Below, one piece after another: positions 41,742 to 51,240 of a DNA stretch of 64,000 bases. The DNA is from Lysobacterales bacterium. GTDB taxonomy: Bacteria > Pseudomonadota > Gammaproteobacteria > Xanthomonadales > Xanthomonadaceae. The notes below the pieces were generated by a model. That model had not been told where the DNA came from, did not search any database, and worked only from the letters and a program-made list of their open reading frames with translations. Position 1 is the first letter of the stretch. Every line of letters begins with the position of its first letter. Location of the stretch: NCBI GenBank assembly GCA_016718605.1, contig JADKCY010000003.1, forward strand, positions 186,001-250,000, written 5' to 3'. A program made the position numbers and the translations under genes.

Positions 41742-42842
41742 ATGAGCGTGCTTGATCCAAGTCAAAGGGTGCGACCAGATGTCGCAGTTCGCTGTGCAAG
41801 CTTTGCCAAACAGGCAGCAGCAGGGCTGGGTTTTCAGGCGCTGGGGATCAGTTCGATTGATCTGACCGAAGATGAGCAACATCTGGTGCGATGGCTTGCA
41901 GCGGGTCGCCATGGCGAGATGGACTACATGCAGCGGCACGGCCTCAAACGTTCTCGACCCGACCATCTGGTCCCAGGAACGCTCAGCGTGTTGAGTGCCC
42001 GCATGGATTACTTGCCCGAGGGCGCGGATGAAGCAGAAGCGGTACTCGGCGACGCCACGCTTGGCTACATTTCGCGCTATGCGCTGGGCCGTGACTACCA
42101 CAAAGTTCTCAGGCAGCGCCTGCAGCTGCTTGCCGAACGCCTCACCGCGGAATTTGGCCAGTTCGGCTATCGCGTATTCACCGATTCGGCGCCGGTGCTC
42201 GAAAAGGCCTTGGCACGCAACGCAGGACTCGGCTGGATTGGCAAACACAGTAATTTGATCGACAGCCGCACTGGATCGTGGTTTTTCCTGGGTGAGATAT
42301 TCACTGACCTGCCCTTGCCTTGCGATGTGCCCAGCACCAACCACTGCGGCAGTTGCACCCGCTGTCTCACCGCCTGTCCTACCACGGCCATCGTCGCGCC
42401 CTACCAGGTGGATGCGCGCCGCTGTATCTCCTACCTGACCATCGAACTGGATGGAACAATCCCAACCGAGTTTCGAGCGGCTATCGGCAATCGCATCTAC
42501 GGTTGCGATGACTGCCAACTGGTCTGCCCCTGGAACAAATTCGCCAAGATCAGCGCAGAGCCCGATTTTCTCGCGCGCCACAGTTTGGATCGGCAGTCAC
42601 TAGTCGACCTGTTCGCCTGGGACGAGGCCACGTTTCTGACCCGCACCGAGGGCTCCGCGATACGCCGCATTGGCCACCAGCGTTGGTTGCGAAATATCGC
42701 CATCGCCCTCGGCAACGCGCCATCTCACAACGACATTCTGGACGCACTGATGCGTCGGCAGAACGATCCTTCTGACACTGTCCGCGAGCATGTTGCGTGG
42801 GCAATCGAACAGCACCGGAAGCGCGATCTGAACTCAGTGTGA
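41742..42842 (+). CDS. queG: Epoxyqueuosine reductase
   Basis: A 366-residue cobalamin- and Fe-S-dependent enzyme for the last step of queuosine formation in tRNA. It shows [41 protein letters not shown], and the two cluster motifs [13 protein letters not shown] and [11 protein letters not shown], then a HEAT-like tail. I chose ATG 41742 with GGGAG four bases before it, over GTG 41727. In many gammaproteobacteria queG precedes nnr–tsaE; here it lies 9 kb away and diverges from ccoN. Its end overlaps the end of pgi by nine bases (convergent). Confidence 0.95.
   Translation: MSVLDPSQRVRPDVAVRCASFAKQAAAGLGFQALGISSIDLTEDEQHLVRWLAAGRHGEMDYMQRHGLKRSRPDHLVPGTLSVLSARMDYLPEGADEAEAVLGDATLGYISRYALGRDYHKVLRQRLQLLAERLTAEFGQFGYRVFTDSAPVLEKALARNAGLGWIGKHSNLIDSRTGSWFFLGEIFTDLPLPCDVPSTNHCGSCTRCLTACPTTAIVAPYQVDARRCISYLTIELDGTIPTEFRAAIGNRIYGCDDCQLVCPWNKFAKISAEPDFLARHSLDRQSLVDLFAWDEATFLTRTEGSAIRRIGHQRWLRNIAIALGNAPSHNDILDALMRRQNDPSDTVREHVAWAIEQHRKRDLNSV
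41752..41765 (-). promoter_or_regulatory. FNR/ANR box for ccoN, inside the queG start region
   Basis: TTGATCCAAGTCAA differs from the FNR/ANR consensus TTGAT-N4-ATCAA at one position. It is centred 64 bases before the ccoN start and lies within the first codons of the divergent queG gene. Confidence 0.75.
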
Positions 42843-44360
42843 GCTCGCCATAGCACGCATCAAGGACACCATTTCACGACTGATCGGGTCACCCGCCTGG
42901 CCCTCGCCGCGCAGAGCAGGCAGCAGTTCGTTGGCCAGTCGCTTGCCCAACTCGACCCCCCATTGATCGAACGCATTGATCCCCCAGACCACCGACTGCA
43001 CATAGACAGAATGTTCATACATGGCCAGCAACATGCCCAAGGATCGCGGATCTAGACGTTCCAGCAAAATCAATGAGGACGGCCTACCACCTGGGTAGCA
43101 CCGATGTGGATCCGGCGAATCACTGCCCGTTGCCAGCGCTTCCGTTTGTGCAAGCAAGTTCGCCAACAGTGCTTGATGATTGTCGACATGCCGGTGATCC
43201 GGGACGACCACCCCGATGAAGTCTGCAGGAACCACTTCGGTTCCCTGATGCAAGGCCTGAAAAAACGAATGCTGACTGCTTGTACCGGTCCCACCCCAAA
43301 GCACGGGCACAGTGTCGTAGGCGACCGGCGTACCGTCATGTCGGACAGACTTGCCCAAGCTCTCCATCACAACTTGCTGCAAATGGTCCGGCAACAGACC
43401 AAGCCTCTCGTCATAGGGCAGGATGGCTTGCGTCCGGTAGCCGAGGAAATTGCGATTCCAAATTGCCAGCAGGCCATGCAGGACCGGCAGGTTGTCCTCG
43501 AGCGGCGTATTCAGAGCATGCTCGTCAACGGCTGCGGCACCGTCCAACAGCGCATCCCATCGCTCCGAACCAAGCGCCAAACGAATCGACCAGCCGACAG
43601 CAGACCACAGCGAATAACGTCCCCCCACCCAATCCCACATCGGGAGAATTCGAGAGGGCGCGACTCCAGCTTCAACCGCCGCGTGTGGCTTGGCCGTTAC
43701 CGCGTAAAACCGTGAGTCGTCACCCAACCACTCACGAAGGATCCTGCCATTGAGCTGGGTCTCCTGCGTGGTGAAGCTCTTAGACACCAGAATAACGGCT
43801 GTCCTAGCAGGATCCAGCGTAGGCAATAGCCGATGCGCACCGCTGCCATCCACATTGCCGATGAAATGCACCCGAAAGCGACCATCGTGGTATTCCTGCA
43901 GCGCGTCGACGACGAGTCGGGGGCCGAGATCGGAACCACCGATCCCCACACTGACAATATGCTCTACGTTGCTTGCCACCAACTCTGCGGTCATTTCCTC
44001 CATACGTTCGCGAACTGACAGCGCTTCATCACGCGCCGCCAGTGCGCCGTCAGTCGTCGCGCCACCAAAACGGAGCGCAGAATGCAAAGCGGCACGCGAC
44101 TCCGTGGAATTGACCTGATGTCCATTCATCAGCGCTTGGAACTGATGCTGCAGGTCGGATTCGCGGGCCAACTCGAGCAACGCCGCCAACACTGCGTCGT
44201 CGATACGCTGACGAGCGAAGACGAAATGCAGGCGATCCAATACTCGCGAGAACTTCCGCACCCTGTCTGGCTGGCGACACAAGTCAGCCAAGGAGCCCTG
44301 CTGCAGGCGATCCGCGTGGCGATCGAGCCGGTCCCAGTGTTTCAGCAGTGCTGCGCTCAT
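42834..44360 (-). CDS. pgi: Glucose-6-phosphate isomerase
   Basis: A 508-residue enzyme interconverting glucose 6-phosphate and fructose 6-phosphate. PGI signatures are intact: [32 protein letters not shown] segment, [33 protein letters not shown] and [12 protein letters not shown] with the active-site Lys. Start uncertain: ATG 44360 is used because GGGG precedes it at nine bases; ATG 44375 and GTG 44390 are in frame. It lies downstream of the pan cluster, with a terminator between. Confidence 0.94.
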   Translation of the reverse strand: MSAALLKHWDRLDRHADRLQQGSLADLCRQPDRVRKFSRVLDRLHFVFARQRIDDAVLAALLELARESDLQHQFQALMNGHQVNSTESRAALHSALRFGGATTDGALAARDEALSVRERMEEMTAELVASNVEHIVSVGIGGSDLGPRLVVDALQEYHDGRFRVHFIGNVDGSGAHRLLPTLDPARTAVILVSKSFTTQETQLNGRILREWLGDDSRFYAVTAKPHAAVEAGVAPSRILPMWDWVGGRYSLWSAVGWSIRLALGSERWDALLDGAAAVDEHALNTPLEDNLPVLHGLLAIWNRNFLGYRTQAILPYDERLGLLPDHLQQVVMESLGKSVRHDGTPVAYDTVPVLWGGTGTSSQHSFFQALHQGTEVVPADFIGVVVPDHRHVDNHQALLANLLAQTEALATGSDSPDPHRCYPGGRPSSLILLERLDPRSLGMLLAMYEHSVYVQSVVWGINAFDQWGVELGKRLANELLPALRGEGQAGDPISREMVSLMRAMASSH

Positions 44361-44497
44361 TGCGTTGAACCCCATCCTCGTTGAGCGCACACATTGCCAG
44401 ATGGCTGGGCGATTGTGATCGGGGCCGGCTTTCGCCGCCGATTTGTCCGGATCCAGGTGTTGCTAAAAAGCAACACTAGGAGACGCAAATTTCAGCC

Positions 44498-44527
44498 AAA
44501 AAAAACCCCGCAAGTAACCTTGCGGGG
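44498..44527 (-). terminator. Rho-independent terminator of the pcnB–folK–panB–panC unit
   Basis: On the minus strand CCCCGCAAG (from 44527) pairs with CTTGCGGGG across loop GTTA, then runs into eight T (44498–44505 complement). It lies about 150 bases after the panC stop; the remainder of 44361–44675 holds no gene I can see. Confidence 0.9.
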
Positions 44528-44675
44528 AGTAAACGGAGTGACGATGACCTGACAGCGCCCTGCTGTAACCGAGTGGGCGCGCCAAAGTCGCGTATCACTC
44601 AAGTTGTTGCCAGCTTACAACAGGTTTTGGAAAAAAACAACAGTCCGCTACCCGTTCGCCGACGTGACTTGCTCG

Positions 44676-45530
44676 TCAGTCTTCGACAAGTACAAATTCG
44701 ACATTGTCGATCAATCGTGTGGACCCGAGCCGAGCCGCCACCAGCAGCACACCCGTCCGGAATTCGTCGCGCCATGGGGCAAGCGTCCCTGCCTCGCGGA
44801 GCTCAAAGTAGTCGGGCTCGAATCCTGCATCGCAGAGTTTCTGTTTACCTGTCGCTAAAACGGATATCGACGGATGCCCCATCTGGATGGAGACGGCGGT
44901 TTCTCGCAGCATTCCGTAAAGCATCGGCGCCACAGCACGTTGCGAAGGCGTCAAGTATTGATTTCTCGAACTCATTGCCAAGCCATCCGGCTCCCGACAA
45001 GTGACACCTGCAATCACGTCAATCGGAAGCAATAAGTCACGCACCAGCCGCCTGACGATCTGAAGCTGCTGATAATCCTTGCTGCCAAACACTGCAGCAT
45101 CAGCGGGAACCGCATGGAAAAGTCGCAACAAAACCGTTCCGACCCCCGAAAAATGCCCCGCTCGGTGCGCACCACACAGAATATTGCCGAGTCCTGCGAC
45201 GTCGACACGGGTTGCCTCTGCAACGCCCAGCGGATAAAGCGCTTCCACGGACGGAGCAAACAGGAGATCACAACCCGCTTGATTGAGCCCCTCGGCATCC
45301 TCGGTGAGCGTCCGCGGATAGCGGGCAAAGTCTTCACTGGGGCCAAACTGAGTTGGATTGACAAAAATACTCGCGACCACCCGATCGGCATTCCGTCGGG
45401 CCAACTCCACCAAGCTAAAGTGTCCGGCGTGTAGATTCCCCATGGTGGGAACAAACGCAACCCGCTGCCCCGCTCGCTGCCATGCGCACACTTGAGCGCG
45501 CACCGCATCAGGCTGATCGATTCGATTCAT
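44676..45530 (-). CDS. panC: Pantothenate synthetase (pantoate–beta-alanine ligase)
   Basis: A 284-residue ligase joining pantoate and beta-alanine with ATP. FVPTMGNLHAGHFSLVELAR holds the HxGH-type motif, followed by SIFVNPTQFGPSEDFARYPRTL, the pantoate-binding FSGVGTVLLRLF and FGSKDYQQLQIVRRLV, and the KMSKS-equivalent MSSRNQYL. Length normal. It overlaps panB by four bases. panD, next in many relatives, is not found in this cluster. Confidence 0.96.
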   Translation of the reverse strand: MNRIDQPDAVRAQVCAWQRAGQRVAFVPTMGNLHAGHFSLVELARRNADRVVASIFVNPTQFGPSEDFARYPRTLTEDAEGLNQAGCDLLFAPSVEALYPLGVAEATRVDVAGLGNILCGAHRAGHFSGVGTVLLRLFHAVPADAAVFGSKDYQQLQIVRRLVRDLLLPIDVIAGVTCREPDGLAMSSRNQYLTPSQRAVAPMLYGMLRETAVSIQMGHPSISVLATGKQKLCDAGFEPDYFELREAGTLAPWRDEFRTGVLLVAARLGSTRLIDNVEFVLVED

Positions 45531-46357
45531 TGGTAGATGTGCTCCGCCGCAGGAAATCGCCCCTCGCGTACGTCATTCGCATAAGCCTCAAACGCAGCGT
45601 CGATGGAGTCGCGACCCTGCAGGAAATTCCTGACAAAGCGCGGACGTCTGCTGCGGCCAGCCAAACCAAGCAGATCGTGCATCACCAAGACCTGACCATC
45701 GCAGCCAGGGCCTGCACCGATTCCGATGGTAGGAATCGTCAACATGGCACTGATCTCAGTCGCGAGAGTCGCCGGAATGCACTCCAACACCAATAGCGAT
45801 GCGCCTGCCGCCTGAACCTCAACCGCCTGCCTCATCAGACGATCAGCCGACGCCTCATCGCGACCCTGCACCTTGAATCCACCCAACTGCATGACCGACT
45901 GAGGGGTCAATCCAAGATGCGCACAGACTGGAATGTCTCGGTCTGCCAGATAACGAATACTCTCCAGAATGACGCCCGCACCTTCCAACTTGACCACCGA
46001 CGCTCCGCCCTCAGCCATCAACTGGGTTGCCGACGCGTGCGCCTGAGCTGGCGAGGCATAGGATTGAAAAGGCAAGTCTGCCATTAGAAGCGCGGACTGC
46101 AGCCCCTTGGCGACGCAGGCACTGTGATAACACATGTCACGCAAACTGACGGGCAACGTGGATCCATGCCCCTGCACGACCATACCAAGTGAATCTCCCA
46201 CGAGAACCAGATCAATGCCTGCCCGATCCATCGCGCGTGCGAAACTCGCGTCGTAGGCCGTCAGGCATACGATCTTTCGACCGGACCGCTTCATGGCGAT
46301 CAACTCGGGGAGACTCATCGCTGCACGCGTTGTCGGCGCAGAATTGCTGCTATACAT
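45527..46357 (-). CDS. panB: 3-methyl-2-oxobutanoate hydroxymethyltransferase
   Basis: A 276-residue enzyme making ketopantoate from 2-oxoisovalerate with methylene-THF. Motifs VCLTAYDASFARAMDRAGIDLVLVGDSLGMVVQG, MADLPFQSY, GGASVVKLEG, HLGLTPQSV and ECIP with the catalytic Glu are intact. ATG 46357 is chosen because homology starts soon after; the ribosome binding site is weak. It stands 43 bases behind folK, so pantothenate and folate genes share a transcript. Confidence 0.95.
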   Translation of the reverse strand: MYSSNSAPTTRAAMSLPELIAMKRSGRKIVCLTAYDASFARAMDRAGIDLVLVGDSLGMVVQGHGSTLPVSLRDMCYHSACVAKGLQSALLMADLPFQSYASPAQAHASATQLMAEGGASVVKLEGAGVILESIRYLADRDIPVCAHLGLTPQSVMQLGGFKVQGRDEASADRLMRQAVEVQAAGASLLVLECIPATLATEISAMLTIPTIGIGAGPGCDGQVLVMHDLLGLAGRSRRPRFVRNFLQGRDSIDAAFEAYANDVREGRFPAAEHIYQ

Positions 46358-46400
46358 CGCTGAAAGGTCCGTCTGTTGGCCGATTAGGGATGGATCAGGG

Positions 46401-46892
46401 TTACTGGATCCGCTCAATGTGCTGCGGCCCCAAATTGCGCAAACAATCTGCCGCCGAACCGCATCCGGGAATGATGATATCCGCAGCCACTTCGAGCAGT
46501 GGCACCAACACAAAGGCACGTTGTTGCATACGTGGATGTGGCAGCAACGGTAGACCTGAGGATCGTACCCGAGCACCATACATCAGCAAGTCGAGATCCA
46601 GAACGCGGGGCCCCCAACGCTCACGCCTGACACGTCCAGCCAAATTCTCCAGCGCCAGCAGATGATTCAGCAGCGCTTTTGCCGAGAGTGATGTTTGAAC
46701 CATCGCCACCGCGTTGACAAAATCCGGCTGTTGACTATGTCCAACGGGCGCGGACCGGTACAAGCTGGATACCTTAACAATCTGACACTCCGGGATACCC
46801 GCGATGGCAACAATGGCGGATTCTACTTGCTGCTTGGGTTGTTCAAGATTGCTACCAATCCCGATAAACGCGTCAATACGTTCTGCACTCAT
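46401..46892 (-). CDS. folK: 6-hydroxymethyl-7,8-dihydropterin pyrophosphokinase
   Basis: A 163-residue HPPK of the folate pathway. FIGIGSNLEQPKQQVESA, SSLYRSAPVGHSQQPDFVNAVA and the signature RERWGPRVLDLDLLMYG are present, with the C-terminal LPHPRMQQRAFVLVPLLE. It overlaps pcnB by four bases. Normal length. Confidence 0.95.
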   Translation of the reverse strand: MSAERIDAFIGIGSNLEQPKQQVESAIVAIAGIPECQIVKVSSLYRSAPVGHSQQPDFVNAVAMVQTSLSAKALLNHLLALENLAGRVRRERWGPRVLDLDLLMYGARVRSSGLPLLPHPRMQQRAFVLVPLLEVAADIIIPGCGSAADCLRNLGPQHIERIQ

Positions 46893-48220
46893 GGGTTTCG
46901 CGGAGCAGAGCGTCGCCGTGGCTTGCGTCGACGTCCCGACGGTGCGCCACTATCACCCTCGGAGTCCGAGCCACGACCAGTTTTTGGCTGAAGACGTTCC
47001 GCAAGGGCGTCCGCCTCAATGGACTGAGCTTCGCGCCACCAAGCCAGCTCCTCCATAAGCTGAGGAACCGCATGTGCGCGTAATTCCAGGAAGTCGTAGG
47101 CGGCGCGAAATCTTGGATGATGCAAAAGACGCATGACCCGCTTGCGCTGGCGCAAAGGGAATCGCGACTGCAACCACCATATCTCATGCATCGGCACGGT
47201 AAATCGCTTGGGGATCGCCAAGCGGTCGGTCTGGCGCAAAGTGACCCGATCTGCAGCACGCTGCTCAGCAACGGCCAAGTCAGCTCCCGACATCAGCAGT
47301 CGGTGCAATTCCGCCGCGTACGCTGGCCAGAGCAGCGCTGCAAACAGGAACGCCGGCGTCACCGGCTTCTCTTCGGCAACACGCGCATCGGTCATCGCCA
47401 ACGCCTGGCGGACCATGTCCCGACACTGCCCACTCGGATCACTGCAAAGTGCCCGCGCCAAGTCAGGCAGCAGAACCGTCAGCAATCCTTGGTCTTCCAA
47501 CACCTCAAAACTCCGCACAGCGTGCCCCGCCATGAACAGCTTCAAAGACTCATCGAAAAGACGTGCGCTGGAGGCACCTTCAAGCAACGATGCCAACGCC
47601 GCGATTGGCTCAGCCGTTGCGGTATCCATGGCAAAACCCAACTTGGCGGAAAGTCGCGCTGCGCGCAGCATTCGGACCGGATCCTCGCGATAGCGCGTTA
47701 TCGGGTCGCCAATCAGCCGCAGACTGCGGGCCTGAACGTCTTCGTAGCCACCGACAAAATCACGCACAGAGAAGTCACTGATCGCGTAATACAGCGCGTT
47801 CGCAGTGAAGTCTCGGCGTACCGCGTCGTCTTCAATCGTGCCGTAAACGTTGTCACGAACCAGAACGCCATTCTCGATCTCGCGTGCGCCAGAGCCATCG
47901 TCCTCACCGGCACGAAATGTGGCCACCTCGATGATCTCTGGCCCATAGACCACATGCGCCAATCGGAAACGACGCCCAATCAGCCGACAGTTGCGAAACA
48001 AGCTACGTACCTGATCCGGCGTGGCATCCGTCGCCACGTCAAAGTCCTTGGGCGCACCGCCGACCAAAAGGTCTCGCACGGCGCCTCCCACCAAATAGGC
48101 AGCGAAGCCCGCTTCATGCAGACGATAAAGGACGCGCAGCGCGTTGGGACTGATCTGCTTGCGCGAGATGCCGTGATCCTGCCTTGGAATCACACGAGGT
48201 TGTAACCGACTGGAATCCAC
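46889..48220 (-). CDS. pcnB: Poly(A) polymerase I
   Basis: A 443-residue class II nucleotidyltransferase that adds poly(A) tails to RNA and promotes decay. It begins RVIPRQDHGISRKQISPNALRVLYRL as in PcnB, with YLVGGAVRDLLVGGAPKDFDVATDA holding the catalytic Asp pair, and RRDFTANALYY. A basic C-terminal tail (RRRKPRRRSAPRNP) is also typical and sets it apart from CCA-adding enzymes. The start codon is GTG 48220. It heads the folK–panB–panC transcript. Confidence 0.94.
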   Translation of the reverse strand: MDSSRLQPRVIPRQDHGISRKQISPNALRVLYRLHEAGFAAYLVGGAVRDLLVGGAPKDFDVATDATPDQVRSLFRNCRLIGRRFRLAHVVYGPEIIEVATFRAGEDDGSGAREIENGVLVRDNVYGTIEDDAVRRDFTANALYYAISDFSVRDFVGGYEDVQARSLRLIGDPITRYREDPVRMLRAARLSAKLGFAMDTATAEPIAALASLLEGASSARLFDESLKLFMAGHAVRSFEVLEDQGLLTVLLPDLARALCSDPSGQCRDMVRQALAMTDARVAEEKPVTPAFLFAALLWPAYAAELHRLLMSGADLAVAEQRAADRVTLRQTDRLAIPKRFTVPMHEIWWLQSRFPLRQRKRVMRLLHHPRFRAAYDFLELRAHAVPQLMEELAWWREAQSIEADALAERLQPKTGRGSDSEGDSGAPSGRRRKPRRRSAPRNP

Positions 48221-48334
48221 TCAAATCCATCTGCTTGGGGCGAGAACTCGCCGACGGGCACTTGCAGCCTCACATCACGTCGTGCCCACGAGCGCGATTT
48301 GTCTACACTCAATTTTTTCTGCTGAGGCACTGCT

Positions 48335-48340
48335 ATACTA
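48335..48340 (+). promoter_or_regulatory. Likely -10 element of the tRNA-Glu promoter
   Basis: TATACT lies 28 bases before the tRNA 5' end, followed by a GTCTCTGG discriminator-like stretch. The -35 region (AATTTT around 48312) is weak. Confidence 0.5.
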
Positions 48341-48367
48341 ACGGTCTCTGGTGTGACTGAACACCGC

Positions 48368-48443
48368 GCTCCCTTCGTCTAGCGGCCCAGGACGTCGCCC
48401 TCTCACGGCGAAAACACGAGTTCGAACCTCGTAGGGAGCGCCA
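48368..48443 (+). tRNA. tRNA-Glu, anticodon CTC
   Basis: A full cloverleaf of 76 bases. The acceptor stem is GCTCCCT with AGGGAGC, the anticodon arm TCGCC-CTCTCAC-GGCGA gives anticodon CTC (reads GAG), and the T arm ACGAG-TTCGAAC-CTCGT is standard. The CCA end is encoded (48441–48443). It resembles E. coli tRNA-Glu, including the TTCGTCTAG D-arm entry. Confidence 0.96.
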
Positions 48444-48478
48444 TTTTTTCCTGAATTCGTACCGTTAGTTCATCCATC

Positions 48479-48802
48479 ATGGCCTTTGTCGTCACCGAAA
48501 ACTGCATCCGCTGCAAGTACACCGACTGCGTTGAAGTCTGTCCGGTGGATTGCTTTCACGAAGGCCCCAACTTTCTGGTGATTGATCCGGACGAGTGCAT
48601 CGACTGCACGCTCTGCGAGCCGGAATGCCCAGCGAAGGCCATTTTTCCGGTCGATGATGTCCCCGCAGGTCAGGAGCATTTCACCCCACTCAACGCAGAG
48701 TTGAGTCGGCAATGGCCAGTGATTACTGTCCGCAAAGAACCCCTCCCCGACGCGGCTGAGTGGGATGGTGTTACTGGAAAACTAGCGCATCTGCAACGCT
48801 GA
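48479..48802 (+). CDS. fdxA: Seven-iron ferredoxin FdxA
   Basis: A 107-residue ferredoxin with one 3Fe-4S and one 4Fe-4S cluster. The N-terminal [18 protein letters not shown] and the second [16 protein letters not shown] motifs match the Azotobacter ferredoxin I class, followed by the long C-terminal tail of that family. It acts as a soluble electron carrier. It lies 35 bases downstream of tRNA-Glu and converges with bamC. Confidence 0.95.
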   Translation: MAFVVTENCIRCKYTDCVEVCPVDCFHEGPNFLVIDPDECIDCTLCEPECPAKAIFPVDDVPAGQEHFTPLNAELSRQWPVITVRKEPLPDAAEWDGVTGKLAHLQR

Positions 48803-48830
48803 AGGATGATACGCAGGCGCGAATCATCCT
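48803..48830. terminator. Hairpin between convergent fdxA and bamC
   Basis: AGGATGAT (48803–48810) pairs with ATCATCCT (48823–48830) over a 12-base loop, directly after the fdxA stop codon. Confidence 0.7.
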
Positions 48831-48851
48831 GTTCAGCATAGTGATTTGACT

Positions 48852-49358
48852 CTATCCGCCCAAACGCGTCTTCAGTTCACCGAGTACGCGAGCAGCCTCG
48901 CTACTGGTTACCGGGCGGGAGTTGCTGTCGGACGCAGAAACCCGACTGCCCGCGCTGTCTTCACTTATCCGCAGCAGGAACTGCTGTCCGCCAGCGACCA
49001 CGGTATACGCACTGATCAACTCGGCGCGATCTTTGATTTCAACCCCATCAATGCGCTCAAGCGCAAGCCCCACTCTGCGCCATGTGCTCCCGACTTGGTC
49101 GGCAACCACGAAGTCACTCGAGCCCGACGCAGTTTGCGCCGTCGTCGCGCCGGCACTCGCGGGCAATTCGGGCACCCGCATCGCAGAGGTCGTATTCGGC
49201 GCATCGAGACCCGGTGGAATTTCCAGCGGGCGGTGCTCAGGGCTTTGCTCATAGCCAGACTTGCCACGAAACCACGAACATCCCGTACTCGCCACCACCA
49301 GCGCCGCAAGTAACGCGACAGCGAGCTGACGGCGACTTGTAGGCAAACGGATCATCAT
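48852..49358 (-). CDS. bamC: BamC-like outer-membrane lipoprotein
   Basis: A 168-residue lipoprotein with signal peptide and lipobox (…VVASTG/C at about 26). The segment RPLEIPPGLDAPN is the conserved BamC N-terminal motif that contacts BamD. A single helix-grip-like domain follows (DFVVADQVGSTWRRVGLALERIDGVEI…), so it is shorter than the two-domain E. coli BamC, as in other Lysobacterales. It stands downstream of dapA, the classic dapA–bamC order. The start could also be the second Met. Confidence 0.85.
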   Translation of the reverse strand: MMIRLPTSRRQLAVALLAALVVASTGCSWFRGKSGYEQSPEHRPLEIPPGLDAPNTTSAMRVPELPASAGATTAQTASGSSDFVVADQVGSTWRRVGLALERIDGVEIKDRAELISAYTVVAGGQQFLLRISEDSAGSRVSASDSNSRPVTSSEAARVLGELKTRLGG

Positions 49359-49390
49359 TTCTTAACTCCTAGGCCGGTAGGCCACCCTGT

Positions 49391-50305
49391 TCAGACAGAC
49401 AAAGCTGCCAATTCAGCAGCCGCGGAAAACTCCAGCGCGACCAGCGCTGGCAACAATGCCTCTAGCGAGGATCGGTACTCCTCACTCATTCGTGTCAGCG
49501 GCAATCTTGGCGCCGCGCTACCCAATCCCTTGGTGGCCAACAACGCCTTCAATGGTATCGGGTTCGACTCAACAGACAGAAACGCCACCAACGGCATCAG
49601 ACCGGCCATGCGAGAGGCTACCAGATCAGCGCGTCCAGCCAGCGCATGATCACAGAGCCTGCGAAACGACGCAGGAACGATATTGGAGGCCACCGAGATG
49701 ACACCCTGCGCACCAGACAGCATCGCTCGAGCTGCGCTGCCATCGTCACCACTGAGCACCGAAAAACCATCCGAAGCAAACTCCAGGAGCGCTGCCATTC
49801 GGTCCGCCTCAGGACACGCTTCCTTGATGCCGATGATGGTCTCGAACGGCGCCAGTCGCGCCACGGTCGCGGGCGTCAGATCGCAACCCGTTCGCGTCGG
49901 AACGTTGTACAGAATGATGGGGAGACCTGCCTGATCGGCAAGTTGCGCGTAGTGCCCAAACAGACCTTCCTGCGTGGGTCGCACGTAGGGCGGTGTGACC
50001 ACCAACGCCGCATGGGCCCCAAGACGCCGCGCCAATTGAGTCTGACGTAGTGTCTTCGCCGTGCTGTAGGTGCCGGTGCCAGCAATTACGTGCATCTCAC
50101 CCGCATGGCGCAAGGCCAAGGTCAGCAGCTTCGTAAACTCGGATTCTTCCAGGGCCTGACCTTCACCTGTCGAGCCTGCCACCACAATCCCAGCGGAGCC
50201 GCCGATGCGCTGGGCCTCAACCATACGAACCCATGCATCCACGTCCAGATCTGAGCCGTCGTCGAAAGGGGTCGCCAATGCGGTGTAGCTGCCGATTAAA
50301 CGCAA
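49391..50305 (-). CDS. dapA: 4-hydroxy-tetrahydrodipicolinate synthase
   Basis: A 304-residue class I aldolase for the first committed lysine/DAP step, condensing pyruvate and aspartate semialdehyde. It shows GSYTALATPF, VAGSTGEGQAL, LYNVPTRTG with the active-site Tyr, and IGIKEACPE with the Schiff-base Lys. I set the start at TTG 50305 (protein MRLIGSYTAL…) because GAGG lies seven bases before it and the family begins here. It is followed by bamC and diverges from gcvR. Confidence 0.94.
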   Translation of the reverse strand: MRLIGSYTALATPFDDGSDLDVDAWVRMVEAQRIGGSAGIVVAGSTGEGQALEESEFTKLLTLALRHAGEMHVIAGTGTYSTAKTLRQTQLARRLGAHAALVVTPPYVRPTQEGLFGHYAQLADQAGLPIILYNVPTRTGCDLTPATVARLAPFETIIGIKEACPEADRMAALLEFASDGFSVLSGDDGSAARAMLSGAQGVISVASNIVPASFRRLCDHALAGRADLVASRMAGLMPLVAFLSVESNPIPLKALLATKGLGSAAPRLPLTRMSEEYRSSLEALLPALVALEFSAAAELAALSV

Positions 50306-50678
50306 TTCGCAATCCTCAGTGCCGCGTGGCGGGTTCAGACCGAAGCCTGTGGAGTAAACGAACAGGCGCAAGATTCTTGTCGCCAATTCCAGAGGCCGAA
50401 TGGTAGAACCGCGCCAACGCCGCAGCAAGGTCGGCGACCCTGTGAGACTGAATCGCAAGCCTACGGAGACAGGATCAAATCAGCGGATTGCGGCCGATAA
50501 ACGGTTGGCGGCCGCGCCGGGGCCGCGAGTTTGCCTGCCTGCTACCACCATGACAACTCAACTCAGTTCCAGGATGCCCTTGCAACCTGATCTTGTATCC
50601 GATCGCGAGCAACCCCCTTCGCTCAACGCTCCGCAGCAGTTACAGTGATCACCTGTCCATCACCGATGAGAACCACGC
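50306..50678. other. Divergent intergenic region between dapA and gcvR
   Basis: 373 bases holding the promoters of both genes. A 32-residue open frame (ATG at 50550, stop 50648) exists on the plus strand but has no domain character. I see no riboswitch or RNA gene; lysine- or glycine-riboswitch cores are not apparent. Confidence 0.5.
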
Positions 50679-51239
50679 TTGAGCGATCTGCCGCAACGGC
50701 CACAAGCCAACGAGAACCATCTCCTCATCAATGCATTTTCGGTGCATCCAGAGTCCCCCCTGCTGGCGGTCTCACGTCGAATTTCAGACAGCGGCTGCAA
50801 TCTTGTTGATGCCAGACTCTCCACTGTTGGACGCGATGTTGCCGTGCTTGCGCTGGCGGTTGGCTCATGGGATGCGATCGCAAAGCTCGAATCTGCACTG
50901 GGTCGTCTGGAGCGCGATGAAGGCATGCGACTCGTGTGGTACCGCACGAGTCCGAAGCCGCTGCAGAGCAATCTGCTTCCCTACATTGTCGAAGTGGTCG
51001 CAGCAGACAAGACTGGCATTCTTTATCAACTCGCGGACTTTTTTGATCGGCAAGGCATCACCATCGAGACGCTACACAGTACCCGGTACCGCGCCATGCA
51101 AACCGGTGCAGATATGTTCTCGGCGCAATTGACGGTGGGTATCCCGTCCAACATGCATATCGCGGCACTGCGCGACGACTTTCTGGAATTTTGCGACCAC
51201 CTGAATCTCGACGCCATCCTAGACCCGATGAAGTTTTGA
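50679..51239 (+). CDS. gcvR: Glycine cleavage system regulator GcvR-like, two ACT domains
   Basis: A 186-residue protein with two ACT domains: about 14–85 (HLLINAFSVHPESPLLAVSRRISDSGCNLVDARLSTVG) and about 98–180 (YIVEVVAADKTGILYQLADFFDRQGITIETLHS). In E. coli GcvR binds GcvA and represses gcv in response to glycine; here the role is inferred from family and from the dapA–gcvR–bcp order typical of the group. Start is TTG 50679. Its stop is followed after one base by the bcp start. Confidence 0.88.
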   Translation: MSDLPQRPQANENHLLINAFSVHPESPLLAVSRRISDSGCNLVDARLSTVGRDVAVLALAVGSWDAIAKLESALGRLERDEGMRLVWYRTSPKPLQSNLLPYIVEVVAADKTGILYQLADFFDRQGITIETLHSTRYRAMQTGADMFSAQLTVGIPSNMHIAALRDDFLEFCDHLNLDAILDPMKF

Positions 51240-51240
51240 C

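Noticed and set aside
50550..50648. A 32-residue frame in the dapA–gcvR intergenic region
   Set aside because: No ribosome binding site or recognisable composition; too short to support.
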